A stretch of 64,000 nucleotides of DNA. It comes from Paludisphaera rhizosphaerae. Lineage in GTDB: Bacteria; Planctomycetota; Planctomycetia; Isosphaerales; Isosphaeraceae. Under the pieces are notes generated by a model, which saw only the letters and a list, made by a program, of their open reading frames with translations, made no database searches and was not told the DNA's origin. Position 1 is the first letter of the stretch. Every line of letters starts with the position of its first letter. Of this stretch, positions 34,696 to 43,444 are shown in pieces. The position numbers were made by a program, and so were the translations under genes. The DNA lies in contig NZ_JAALCR010000011.1 in NCBI RefSeq assembly GCF_011065895.1, forward strand, positions 174,468-238,467, in the 5' to 3' direction.

Positions 34696-37008
34696 TTACC
34701 GTCCCCGTGCAGACGCAGCACGTCCCCGACTCTTGCCTTCATCACTCGTCAAGACCTCGGCTGGGAGGACGCCCGAGACAACCAGGTCGACCCTCCGCAC
34801 AAGCCTCGACAGCAAGACGTCCAGGGGAGAGGCCGGGGGCGTCGAGGGGGTTTTCGCTCGGAGTTGGGCCAGTTGCTCCTGGATCTCCAGCAGCCTGGCC
34901 TTCGCCGCAGCCGCATCCTTGGCGACCGCCGCGCTTCGCCCCTGCTCCAGGATCCCAGGAAGAGGCGCCGTCTCCTTGGAATGGGCCCAGTCATCGGCGA
35001 CGAAGTCCAGCAGTTCCTTTCGGACGGACTCGAACGATGCGGGAGGGCCGAGATCCGGGATCATCTTGATATTGGAGGGGGGAGAGAGCTTCCCCTTCCG
35101 GTTCTTGGCCCGCACATAGTAGGCGTAAGTCCCCTTCGGCTTTATATTGCGGTCCTTGAAGCTCGGCGTCGTGGTGGTCCCGATCTCGACGAAGCCGCCG
35201 GGAACCGCGAAGACGCCGGGTTTCTCCCCCGGACGCATCGGATCCTCGTCGCCTTCCTGGACGGGTCCAAGACCCAGCAAGAAGCCAAGGTCGGTCTTGC
35301 GATAGGTCGACCGATACACGTGATACTCGGCCGCATCCTCCTGGGGAGCCCAGGAAACGAAGACATCGCCGCCGTGGCTCTCAGCCTCGACGTTCGCGGG
35401 GAGTGGCGGGGGCGAGGACGCGTCCTCAGCGTCCTCCTCGGGTTGGGCGTCCGCGGGAGGGGAATTCGATCCCACGCCGGCAGGCGTCGTCGAGACGTCG
35501 CCGGCCGGCGGTTTCAGCCCGCCGCCCGACCGCGCCGTCGGCGAGGCCGCCAACGCGATCCCCGACGTACTCGCGGTCTGTCCTGCCGTTCCGGCCAACC
35601 AGATTTCCGTCCCCTGAGAGTAATTCACCGTCCCGGCGAAGAGTCCTACCGGCGTCGACTCGAAAGTTCGAAGGCCGAAGTTGTACAGGTTGCCGAATCC
35701 GTTCCGGGTCAGCGGCGAGAAGGCGACGCCGTCTCGGCTCGTGAAGATGTCGAAGCCGAACTCGGGACGGAAGAACGCCGCGAGGGGCGTCGTCCTCAGC
35801 GACCAACTGTCGTCGTTGGTCCCCGCGTAGAGCATCCCTTCGTGCTCTTCCATGCGCCAGATGTGGGCGTTGAAGGGATTGCCGAAGCCGTCCGTCAGCC
35901 CGCTCAGCGGGAAGAGAAGCCGAGTGCCCGCCAACCGAGGGTTGCCGGCGATCAGTTCCCACGAGTCGTTGGGGTTGATTCGAATCAGTTCCGACGAAGG
36001 AAGCAGCGTCGAATACCACCCTGCACTTCCCACATACAGCCGCCCCTGGTAGGGACACATGCTGACGACCGACGTCATGACCGGACCTCGCCCGGCCCCT
36101 CCCGTCACCACGGGCGTTAAGGTATACGGGAGGTCCCCGCTCGCGTTCGTTTTGACGACCAGATAGCCCGTCGACTGATCGCCGGCCCCCAGGTAGAGGT
36201 AGTCGTTGAAGACCGACATCTCATAGACCTGAAGCGCGGGCGGAGTGATCTGGCGGAAGCTAGTGTATCCCGCACGCGGGTTTGCTGACTCCAGCACGAA
36301 ACCATTGCCGGTCAGTCCCGTACTGGCCGTCACGTAGAATTTGTTCTTGTAGACTGCGGTCGCGCGGAAAGTGACGGCGTTCAGATCCCCCATCGGGATC
36401 GGCTCGATGACCTCGGAAGGCTGGCCCGACATCGGATCGTTCTGGACCGTGATGCGGAGGATCCGCGGCGGCGGGGTCCCAGGGTTGAATTCCCTCGCGG
36501 TGCAGCCGACGGCGTACAGAGCCTCCGTGCCGTCGGGCTCCGTGAACACGGCCATGTCGCGATAGCCGATGTCGTGGGCGAGCGTCGTCCCGGGGATGTA
36601 GTCCGACTGATAGATCATCGTCCACTGGCCGTTGGACGGCGAGTACCGCCAGATTTGCGCCCGCAGGTCCAGATCCGCGGGATTCAGCGGACACGGAACG
36701 TCTGGTTGGGCGAAGATGGCCTGGAGCGGAATCACGATGGGATAATAGAAGGCGATCGTCGCGTTCTCGACGCACTGGAAGTCACGATTGGTGCCGACGT
36801 ACAGATTCCCTTTGAACCACCTCATGGACCAGGGATAGCTGTTGTGTCGGTCGCCGAATCCAGGCTGGCTGATCCGCGTGAAACCGGCCTGCGTGAGTTG
36901 GGCGGGACTCGCGCGAGTCACCGTGAGAAACGCAAGGGCGGCGAGACACCAGACGAGACGGCTTGGGAATGATCGTCGTACGAGGGCGGGACTTGCTGCG
37001 AATGGCAT
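34696..37008 (-). CDS. Secreted protein with propeller-like region and FN3-type domain
   Basis: A 770-residue exported protein of unknown function. The signal peptide covers about residues 1-37 (LVWCLAALAFLTVTRASPAQ). Residues about 45-500 contain repeated short segments of the form GNLYVGT, LYAVG, FYVTAS, LYLGAG, RLYVGSAG, MLYAGTND and GLFAGTV, spaced as in a beta-propeller. A disordered Pro/Ala/Asp linker (about 500-560) leads to a fibronectin III-like domain (VFVSWAPQEDAAEYHVYRS through TYAYYVRAKNRKGK). A helical C-terminus follows. ATG at 37,008 has AGGAGG 6 nt upstream. It sits between the synthesis and export groups. Confidence 0.8.
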   Translation of the reverse strand: MPFAASPALVRRSFPSRLVWCLAALAFLTVTRASPAQLTQAGFTRISQPGFGDRHNSYPWSMRWFKGNLYVGTNRDFQCVENATIAFYYPIVIPLQAIFAQPDVPCPLNPADLDLRAQIWRYSPSNGQWTMIYQSDYIPGTTLAHDIGYRDMAVFTEPDGTEALYAVGCTAREFNPGTPPPRILRITVQNDPMSGQPSEVIEPIPMGDLNAVTFRATAVYKNKFYVTASTGLTGNGFVLESANPRAGYTSFRQITPPALQVYEMSVFNDYLYLGAGDQSTGYLVVKTNASGDLPYTLTPVVTGGAGRGPVMTSVVSMCPYQGRLYVGSAGWYSTLLPSSELIRINPNDSWELIAGNPRLAGTRLLFPLSGLTDGFGNPFNAHIWRMEEHEGMLYAGTNDDSWSLRTTPLAAFFRPEFGFDIFTSRDGVAFSPLTRNGFGNLYNFGLRTFESTPVGLFAGTVNYSQGTEIWLAGTAGQTASTSGIALAASPTARSGGGLKPPAGDVSTTPAGVGSNSPPADAQPEEDAEDASSPPPLPANVEAESHGGDVFVSWAPQEDAAEYHVYRSTYRKTDLGFLLGLGPVQEGDEDPMRPGEKPGVFAVPGGFVEIGTTTTPSFKDRNIKPKGTYAYYVRAKNRKGKLSPPSNIKMIPDLGPPASFESVRKELLDFVADDWAHSKETAPLPGILEQGRSAAVAKDAAAAKARLLEIQEQLAQLRAKTPSTPPASPLDVLLSRLVRRVDLVVSGVLPAEVLTSDEGKSRGRAASARGR

Positions 37009-37357
37009 TGCGACCTCCTCGAGCCGCCTGGGAAGGGCCGCCTCCTGCGGTTGGGTCGCTCGGCTCGATCGACCAACGAATGGCTCGCGCTCCAACGTGG
37101 AGCTCGATTCACGGGCCGGGACCTCCATCGCCCCGACGGGTTCTACAGGGCCCACCGGCCTAGGCTGGTGGATCCCGGGGGAACAGATCAACCGTCGTCG
37201 ACGTCGACGACTTCCAGCCGGCCATCCCCAGGCCGGCAAGTCTCCAAGTATGGAATCGCCGCTTGTTGCGAGGCTGTTCGACTGCGTGGATTCTGCTGCG
37301 TGGCGTCGCATCGTTCGACTCCCTCCCGCGGTCAGGCCATGGCGACTGGTCTTCAGG
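37009..37357. promoter_or_regulatory. 349-bp gap between synthesis and export groups
   Basis: This is the widest gap in the minus-strand block, so it may hold the promoter for the downstream secreted-protein/export genes. It includes an 18-bp perfect palindrome, GTCGTCGACGTCGACGAC, at 37,194-37,211, a possible operator. No confident -35/-10 pair is seen. Confidence 0.3.
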
Positions 37358-38236
37358 TCAGACCGTCATGGAATCCTCGGGTTTGGCATTCGCGCGGGAC
37401 TGTCGACCCGATGAATCGTCCTGACGCCATCGGCGGGCGTAGAGCAGGGAGATCGGGGAACGCCGGTCCTCGTTCGTGCGGTCGATGGCGACGTCGTACC
37501 CTCGCTCCTCGAGCCACTCGGAGATCCCGTCCGCCCCGTCCTCCACGTCGTGAACCTCCACGACGAGCTGCTGAATCTTCGGCCAGTCCGCTTCGTCGAC
37601 TCCTCGCAGCACGTCCCACTCGGCTCCTTCGACGTCGATCTTGAGGAGGTCGACTCGGTCGATCTTCTCGTCCGCGAGGATCCGAGAGACTCGCATCAGC
37701 CGACAGAGGCGTTCCTTCTTCCGCGATGCGTAATAGAGGAGCCCCCCGACGCCCCAGGAGCGGAGCCGATCGCGAAGCCCCTGCAACGGCCCCCGCCGCT
37801 CTCCTCCCGCCGTCTCGGACATGCCGATTAGAATGTCCTTCAAGTCCGCCCATCGCCGTTCCAGACGGTCAGGACACGACGTAGAAAAGCAGGGAAGGCG
37901 CGGATAGTAGGTGAAGACCACGTCACCCTCCTGATTGGAGAGGCCGACGTTCTTCAGGACGATTTTTCGGCCCAGGCTTGCGGTATTCCGTCGCAGCGCC
38001 TGGAAGATGTCGGGGATTGGCTCGAAGGCGTGGATCGTTACGTCGCGCAGCGTCTGGCCCACGAACAAGGAGAAGAGCCCGATGTTGGCGCCGACGTCCA
38101 GGACGACGTCCCCCTCGTGCAGTTCGATGCCGTTCTTCAGATAGACCTGCTTGTTGAAGATCTCGTCATAGAGCAGACGAGCTTCTCCCCGGCTGTGTCC
38201 CTGAATCACCATCCCGTTGGCCATTCGGATCCGCAT
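37358..38236 (-). CDS. FkbM-family SAM-dependent methyltransferase (copy 2)
   Basis: A 292-residue paralogue of the enzyme at 29,388. It has MRIRMANGMVIQGHSRGEARLLYDEIF, the SAM motif VLDVGANIGLFSLFVG and HAFEPIPDIFQALRRN. It also has LLKIDVEGAEWDVLRGV and LVVEVHDVED. FkbM enzymes O-methylate sugars or polyketides. This copy ends the biosynthetic run and follows the glycosyltransferase by 73 bp, so a sugar or headgroup hydroxyl is a reasonable target. ATG at 38,236 follows GAGGAG; the GTG three bases earlier is an alternative. Confidence 0.88.
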   Translation of the reverse strand: MRIRMANGMVIQGHSRGEARLLYDEIFNKQVYLKNGIELHEGDVVLDVGANIGLFSLFVGQTLRDVTIHAFEPIPDIFQALRRNTASLGRKIVLKNVGLSNQEGDVVFTYYPRLPCFSTSCPDRLERRWADLKDILIGMSETAGGERRGPLQGLRDRLRSWGVGGLLYYASRKKERLCRLMRVSRILADEKIDRVDLLKIDVEGAEWDVLRGVDEADWPKIQQLVVEVHDVEDGADGISEWLEERGYDVAIDRTNEDRRSPISLLYARRWRQDDSSGRQSRANAKPEDSMTV

Positions 38237-38309
38237 CACGATCTCCTCATCGTCGCTTCGGTCCCCGGCCAGAACTGGCCGGCTTTCGCAAGTTCCCCGG
38301 GGTCGTGAC

Positions 38310-39638
38310 TCAAGTGACCAGAGGCTCTGGGCTCCGGCGGGCGTTAGGCGATCGGAGCGCCAGCTCTTCCAGAAGCTCGGCGGCCCCGGCCGGTCCTGGA
38401 TGCTCTGCCATGACTCGTGCGATGCGTCGGGCGTTCTGCCGGAAGCTCGGCTCGGCCAGCAGGTGCTCGACGGCGGCCCGAAGGCCCTCGGGAGTGCAGC
38501 GACGAGGCGTAAGCTTCAGCCCCGCGCCGGCTTCCATCACGCGGCGAGCGTTGTCCGGCTTGTCCCAATGGGTCGGTACGATGATCTGCGGGACGCCGAG
38601 CTGCAGCGCCGTGAGCACGGTTCCGGCCCCCCCTGTCGTGACGAGTCCCGCGCAACGAGGGAGCAGGTCGCTGTGGCTGACGAACCGCTCGACGCGGATG
38701 TTCGAGGCGATGGGTCCGAGTCCCAGTTCCTCAGGATCGCGCTGAGATCCCGTCGTCAGGATCACCTGCATCGGCAGACCTGCCAGGCCCTTGACGGCCG
38801 CACGCAGGACGACCGGGTCCTGATAGTGAGCCGTCCCTTCCGTGACGTGAACCCAGGGGACGTCGGTCGGGAGTTCATCGAGCCAGGGTGGGGGCGGAGC
38901 GTCCTCGGCCTTGTTCCAGACGCAAGGGCCGACGTAGCGGACGCTGGGCGGCAGATCCTGACGCCCGTAGTCGACCTCGCGGACGCTGGGGACCAGATAG
39001 AGCGGAACCTTGGCCATGTGGGCGTTGACCGAGCTGTCCATCGGCCGCAGTCCGTGCGAGGCGCGGACCTGGTTGACGTGCGTGCGCACGCCGACGGCGA
39101 GCACGTCGCCGAGCTTCGTGAAAGCCTTTGCCAACATCCGCGTGCGGAAATTCCGCGGCGACGGGAGCCCAGGGCCTCCCGGTGGGGCCTCCGGCCCAGG
39201 GATGAGGCACCCCATCAGCGTCGTGAGGATCGCCACGGGGACCTTCTGGGTCTCGTTCAGGACGACGATCGGCCCCCACATCCCGGTCTCGGTGACGATG
39301 ACGTCGGGCTTCCATTCGTCGACGATCTCCTGGACGTCGGCGACCTGTTCATCGAGCGTGCCCGCCAGCCAATCGCGGAAGGCTCGAAGCAGCAAGCGAG
39401 GCGAATGCCAGCCCAGTCTGGCCTTGGTTTCGGCCGCCTGGACGGCCCTCCAGATCGGTTCCTCCTGAAGGTGATGGTACGGGAAGAGGATAACGCCCTG
39501 AGGCTCGACCACGGAGCGCGTGCTCTCGCTCGTGTAGAAGGCAACCTCGTGACCGCGTGCTTTGAGCGCCTTGGCGACGCTCATGAACGGGTTGATATGA
39601 CCCACGAACGGCCAGACTGTGAACAGGTAGCGAGCCAT
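38310..39638 (-). CDS. GT1-family (MGT/UGT-like) glycosyltransferase
   Basis: A 442-residue GT-B enzyme of the macrolide/flavonoid glycosyltransferase type, moving a sugar from a nucleotide donor to a small or lipid aglycone. The N-lobe starts YLFTVWPFVGHINPFMSVAKALKARGHEVAFYT (in part), with the His of GHINP as the catalytic base. The C-lobe donor site is LVTTGGAGTVLTALQLGVPQIIVPTHWDKPDNARRV (in part), equivalent to the PSPG region. GGAGG lies before ATG. It is 9 bp downstream of the SDR gene in the PKS operon, so the acceptor is probably the PKS product. Confidence 0.92.
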   Translation of the reverse strand: MARYLFTVWPFVGHINPFMSVAKALKARGHEVAFYTSESTRSVVEPQGVILFPYHHLQEEPIWRAVQAAETKARLGWHSPRLLLRAFRDWLAGTLDEQVADVQEIVDEWKPDVIVTETGMWGPIVVLNETQKVPVAILTTLMGCLIPGPEAPPGGPGLPSPRNFRTRMLAKAFTKLGDVLAVGVRTHVNQVRASHGLRPMDSSVNAHMAKVPLYLVPSVREVDYGRQDLPPSVRYVGPCVWNKAEDAPPPPWLDELPTDVPWVHVTEGTAHYQDPVVLRAAVKGLAGLPMQVILTTGSQRDPEELGLGPIASNIRVERFVSHSDLLPRCAGLVTTGGAGTVLTALQLGVPQIIVPTHWDKPDNARRVMEAGAGLKLTPRRCTPEGLRAAVEHLLAEPSFRQNARRIARVMAEHPGPAGAAELLEELALRSPNARRSPEPLVT

Positions 39639-39647
39639 CTCCCCCTC

Positions 39648-40598
39648 CTATTCCGCTTGGGCAGCCTCGCGGGCCGTTTCGACCACCGCCCCGTTCGTCC
39701 CGCGCCCCTTCGGGGCGGTCGGTACGGGTGCAGGCCGCACCCCCTTCGGGCCGTTCTTCACGCGGCGAAGCAGAGCGCCGAAATAGAGGCCGTCGAAGAC
39801 CCTGGCCGGCAGCAACCCACGAAGGGCGATCGCAGCCGCGGCGGGCCTTCCGACCACGTACCGCATCTTGGGACGTCGGGTGGTCAACGCCTTGTGCACG
39901 GCCTGCGCGACATGCACCGGTCGGGTCTTGCGGGTCTCCACGAACTGGTCCGCCAACGCCTCGTGGTTGACGAACATCTCGTGGTAGGGGCTTTTCGGGT
40001 CGAGCGCGCCGGCCGCATTGCCGCGGTTGACCGACCATCGCGAGGTCTTGATGATCCCTGGCTCGATGAGGATTGAGCGAAGGCCGAAGGGCTGAATCTC
40101 CAGCGCCAGGGCCTCGGCGAACCCCTCCTGGGCGAACTTGGTCGAGCAGTAGGCGCTCAGGCCGAACGTCGCGATCTTCCCCCCCACGGAGGAGATCGTG
40201 ATCACCCGCCCTCGGCCGGCGGCGCGCATATAGGGGAGCACGCGTTGGGTCACCGCCATGGTGCCGAACACGTTCGCCTCGTAGACGGCTCGGATCTCGT
40301 CCATCCGGAGATCCTCGAAGCACCCCCTCAAGCCAATCCCAGCATTGTTGATCAGTCCGAAAATCCCGCCGTTAGCGTCGGCGACCTCTTCGACGGCCTG
40401 TTCGACGCTCCGCTCGTCGGTCACGTCCAGTTGGACGACGTCGACCGCAACACCTCGGTCCTCCGCCGCCTGCAGCACCTCTCCGCGATGAAGGAGATCG
40501 CGCACGCCTGCGAAGACTCTGAAGCCGCGCTCGGCGAGGTAAAGGGACGTTTCCAGCCCCAAGCCCGTCGAGCTGCCGGTGACCAGGACGGTGTCCAT
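39648..40598 (-). CDS. Short-chain dehydrogenase/reductase
   Basis: A 316-residue SDR with cofactor motif VTGSSTGLGLETSLYLAERG, NNAGIG (Asn84-Asn85) and catalytic Ser137, Tyr150 and Lys154 (ISSVGGKIATFGLSAYCSTK). The C-terminal extension (FDGLYFGALLRRVKNGPKG) resembles SDRs acting on retinoids, steroids or acyl chains. It could reduce or oxidise a keto or alcohol group on the PKS chain. ATG at 40,598 has AGGAG 8 nt upstream; an ATG five codons earlier is possible. It lies 11 bp after the hydrolase. Confidence 0.88.
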   Translation of the reverse strand: MDTVLVTGSSTGLGLETSLYLAERGFRVFAGVRDLLHRGEVLQAAEDRGVAVDVVQLDVTDERSVEQAVEEVADANGGIFGLINNAGIGLRGCFEDLRMDEIRAVYEANVFGTMAVTQRVLPYMRAAGRGRVITISSVGGKIATFGLSAYCSTKFAQEGFAEALALEIQPFGLRSILIEPGIIKTSRWSVNRGNAAGALDPKSPYHEMFVNHEALADQFVETRKTRPVHVAQAVHKALTTRRPKMRYVVGRPAAAAIALRGLLPARVFDGLYFGALLRRVKNGPKGVRPAPVPTAPKGRGTNGAVVETAREAAQAE

Positions 40599-40609
40599 GT
40601 GCGGGCTCC

Positions 40610-41488
40610 TCATACCGTCGCCTGCGCCGGGCGGGGAACGACGACATGACCGTTCTCCTCGGCGTGCGTGGGGGCCAGGGATTCGATCAGATGCGCCACG
40701 ACCGCTTCCGGTTGCTCCAGCGGTCCGAAGTGGCCCCATTCGGTCGAGGGGAGCATGACCGACCGGGCGTTGGGGAGGTGCTCGAGCAAGTAATCGTGGC
40801 TTCCGAGAAACGCCGACTCTTCGGCGTAGATCAGGTGAACCAGGGCCTGAATCTTGGGGATGTTCTCCAGCGTCAGGTCGCCGACCTTCTCATAGTCGCT
40901 GACCAGCGGAGTGGTGTTCAGCACGCGCAGAAACCTCTCAGGGTTGCGCGGCAAGCCCTTCAGCGGCCCCCACTTCTTGGGGATGTCCATGCTCTTCCGG
41001 ACCATGTACTCCAGGTCGCAGCGATGTTCCGGCGGGACCTCAACGCCCGAGCGTTCGAGCACTTGAGCCCAGTAGTCCCAGCCGATCCAGTCCTCACGAG
41101 TTCGAAGGTGGATCAAAGCCGGCAGCGCCGCCTCCACGGCCCCGATCTGTCGGACGCGGTCGGGGTTTCGGAAGGCGTAGTACAGCGCGATGTCGGCGCC
41201 GTAGCTATGCCCCACGAAATCGGCCCGCTCGATCTCCAGATGGTCCATCAGGCCTTTGAGGTCGCCGGCCATGTCGGTCGCCGAATAGCCGTCGGGAGGC
41301 ATGTCGCTGTAGCCGTGCCCCCGAAGGTCGTAGGTCGTGATCCGATAGTGGTCCGAAAGCATGGGGACGATCTTCAGATGCCACACGGCGAGGTTGCCGG
41401 TGAGCCCATGGATCATCACCAGGTCGGGCCCTTGGCCGGCGCACTGGTAGTGGATCTTCAAACCGCTGGGTAGGGTCGCTTTCGGCAT
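40610..41488 (-). CDS. Alpha/beta hydrolase
   Basis: A 292-residue alpha/beta-hydrolase-fold protein with oxyanion segment VMIHGLTGN and the nucleophile elbow GHSYG (Ser95). It has YDLRGHGYSDMP and catalytic His in STEWGHFGPLEQPE. It is embedded in the PKS operon with small gaps on both sides. A thioesterase-like role in releasing the chain is plausible because neither megasynthase shows a TE domain. Esterase or dehalogenase-like functions cannot be excluded. GGAGG precedes ATG. Confidence 0.87.
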   Translation of the reverse strand: MPKATLPSGLKIHYQCAGQGPDLVMIHGLTGNLAVWHLKIVPMLSDHYRITTYDLRGHGYSDMPPDGYSATDMAGDLKGLMDHLEIERADFVGHSYGADIALYYAFRNPDRVRQIGAVEAALPALIHLRTREDWIGWDYWAQVLERSGVEVPPEHRCDLEYMVRKSMDIPKKWGPLKGLPRNPERFLRVLNTTPLVSDYEKVGDLTLENIPKIQALVHLIYAEESAFLGSHDYLLEHLPNARSVMLPSTEWGHFGPLEQPEAVVAHLIESLAPTHAEENGHVVVPRPAQATV

Positions 41489-41506
41489 TCCATCCTCCGA
41501 AACCGG

Positions 41507-43117
41507 TTACTCGAGATACCCGAGGGCCGAGAGCCGCTTCAGGATCAGTTGCTCTTCTTGCTCGTCGAGGTCGGCGTCGGCGCCGACGGGTTCAAGAACG
41601 GCGGCGACCGAGGGTCGGACCCTGGCCGCAGCCTGACGACCCGGCGACCATCCTTGCTCGAGCGTCTGGAGGGGGAGACGCCCGGAGAAGTCGTCGGGGA
41701 TCGGCAGCCCAAGGCTGTTCAACACGAACGGGGCGACGTCCAGGAGCGACATTTCCGCGACCGACTCGCCGCGACGAACGCCCGGCCCCTTCGCCATGAA
41801 GATCCCCTCGGGGTAGTGAGTCCCCGCGGGCTCCGGCCTCCTCCCCATGACGGAGTCCGCCCTGAGGATCGAAACCACGGCGACGTCTTCCAGCCAGATG
41901 GTCAGGTCGGGTCCCCAGGGCTCGAACGGACCGGCGAAGACGTCGTCCCGCTCCCAGACCTCGGCGACGACGGGACGACCGGTCTCCGGATGCCGGAGCG
42001 ACTTGAGTTCGGAGACGAGTTCGGATCGGAATCGATGATAGTCCTCGTCGGGGACGCCGCCAGGCGCGTCGGCCGAGCGTCGGACGATGTGAATCCCCTG
42101 GCTGCTGGGAGTCGCGCAGTAGGCCCGCGTCTTCTCCCAGTCCATCTCGTAGACGTGACGGGCGATCTGGTTGATCCCGACCTGGTGGTTCGCATCGGGC
42201 CGGGCTCCCCGGTCGCCGACCCAGGCCAGGTGCCCCTGCCGTTCAAGCCAGGTGTTGACGTTGAAGATGTCCGAGGTCGGGCCGAATCCGTGGTCGGATG
42301 CGAAAAGGACCGTCGCGTCGGACCCAGCGGCCCCGACGATCTCCGCGATCAGGCCGTCCAACTCGCGGAAGTAGTTCAGGCAGGCCGCGCGGACGTCTGC
42401 CTCCCAGGGCGTCGGACTCGCCGGGAAGAGCGCCGGGTCGAGGAACCGCCAGCAGAGATGCTGGAGCTTGTCCACGCCGTCGAAGAGGATCGCGCTGAAG
42501 TCCGCGGGTTCCTCCTTCATGAGGAACAGGAGGATCTCGGTCCATCTCCGCTCCCGCCGAGTGTGCAGCGAGATCCAGTCGAGGTATTCCTCGGCGGCGC
42601 AGCCTTCGAGGACCTTCTCTTCCAAGGCCATGTCGTGGGAGAGTTCGCGTGGATTGAAGGAAGGAAGGGCTTTCAGTCGATCGAAGAGCCCCGTCGGTCG
42701 GCAACCCAGTCGCAACTGTCGCCAGGGCATCCACCCGCCGGGAACGAGGCAGCCCTCGAACGCCGGCGGGGGGAACATGAGGGGGAAGTTCAGGACGTTG
42801 CTCCGCAGTCCGTGGTCGCCGGCCATCGACCAGATCGTCGCCGCCTGGACGTCGTGCGAGGAGGAGAAGCGGAAATACCGACTGTCCGGAGTCTCCTTCT
42901 GAAAGAAGTCGAAAACGCCGTGCTCGCCCGGGCGCTTGCCGGTCATCAACGACGTCCAGGCCGGCGGCGTGAGGGGAGGGACGACCGAGCGCAGGGTCGC
43001 CCGCACGCCATCGGCGGCGAGATCGCGAAGGAAGGGCGTCACCCCGTCGGCCATCAGCCGATCGAGCACCTTGAAGGTCGCCCCGTCGAGCCCAATGAGA
43101 ATCGTCTTCGGCTTCAC
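41507..43117 (-). CDS. Alkaline-phosphatase superfamily protein (type I phosphodiesterase/NPP-like)
   Basis: A 536-residue two-metal phosphodiesterase/phosphotransferase fold. It has metal Asp11 in LIGLDGATFKVLD, nucleophile candidate Thr50 in VVPPLTPPAWTSLMTGKRPGEHG, and metal sites LFDGVDKLQHLCW and LFASDHGFGP. The distal His is in GTHYPEGIFMAKGPG. No signal peptide is seen, so it should be cytoplasmic. In this operon it might process a phosphorylated head group or carrier intermediate, or cleave pantetheine-phosphate bonds; none is established. GTG at 43,117 overlaps the ACP stop by 4 nt. Confidence 0.85.
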   Translation of the reverse strand: MKPKTILIGLDGATFKVLDRLMADGVTPFLRDLAADGVRATLRSVVPPLTPPAWTSLMTGKRPGEHGVFDFFQKETPDSRYFRFSSSHDVQAATIWSMAGDHGLRSNVLNFPLMFPPPAFEGCLVPGGWMPWRQLRLGCRPTGLFDRLKALPSFNPRELSHDMALEEKVLEGCAAEEYLDWISLHTRRERRWTEILLFLMKEEPADFSAILFDGVDKLQHLCWRFLDPALFPASPTPWEADVRAACLNYFRELDGLIAEIVGAAGSDATVLFASDHGFGPTSDIFNVNTWLERQGHLAWVGDRGARPDANHQVGINQIARHVYEMDWEKTRAYCATPSSQGIHIVRRSADAPGGVPDEDYHRFRSELVSELKSLRHPETGRPVVAEVWERDDVFAGPFEPWGPDLTIWLEDVAVVSILRADSVMGRRPEPAGTHYPEGIFMAKGPGVRRGESVAEMSLLDVAPFVLNSLGLPIPDDFSGRLPLQTLEQGWSPGRQAAARVRPSVAAVLEPVGADADLDEQEEQLILKRLSALGYLE

Positions 43118-43416
43118 GCCACGCCTCCAGGCGCCGCGGCCTTCTGTTGCCGGCAGATCAGGTCCACCAACTCGCCGATGGTGACGTCGCGCTGATCGGC
43201 GTCCTGTTTGCCCAGTTCCGCGAGGAACTCGGAAAACGGAAGCTGGCCATATCGCTCCTGGAGTTCCGACCCGAGGATCACCAGGTCGAGCGAGTCCATC
43301 GCCAGGTCGCCGAGGAGGCGCGTTTCGGCGGTGATTTCGCCCGAGTATTCCCAGTCGGCCGACAGCTCAGTCATCAGGGTGAGCACTTCGTCCAGAATCC
43401 GCTGGTGTATCGACAT
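43114..43416 (-). CDS. Stand-alone acyl carrier protein
   Basis: A 100-residue carrier protein with the phosphopantetheine site at Ser42 (DLAMDSLDLVILGSELQERYG). N-terminal helix and acidic surface are typical, and the C-terminus extends to LVDLICRQQKAAAP. It is encoded between the KS-AT-DH protein and the phosphodiesterase, so it should work in trans with the megasynthases. The tail of the preceding protein carries the likely pantetheinyl transferase. ATG at 43,416 has GAGGAG upstream. Confidence 0.9.
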   Translation of the reverse strand: MSIHQRILDEVLTLMTELSADWEYSGEITAETRLLGDLAMDSLDLVILGSELQERYGQLPFSEFLAELGKQDADQRDVTIGELVDLICRQQKAAAPGGVA

Positions 43417-43444
43417 CAGGATCGCTCCTCTGGTGTTCGGGCCG

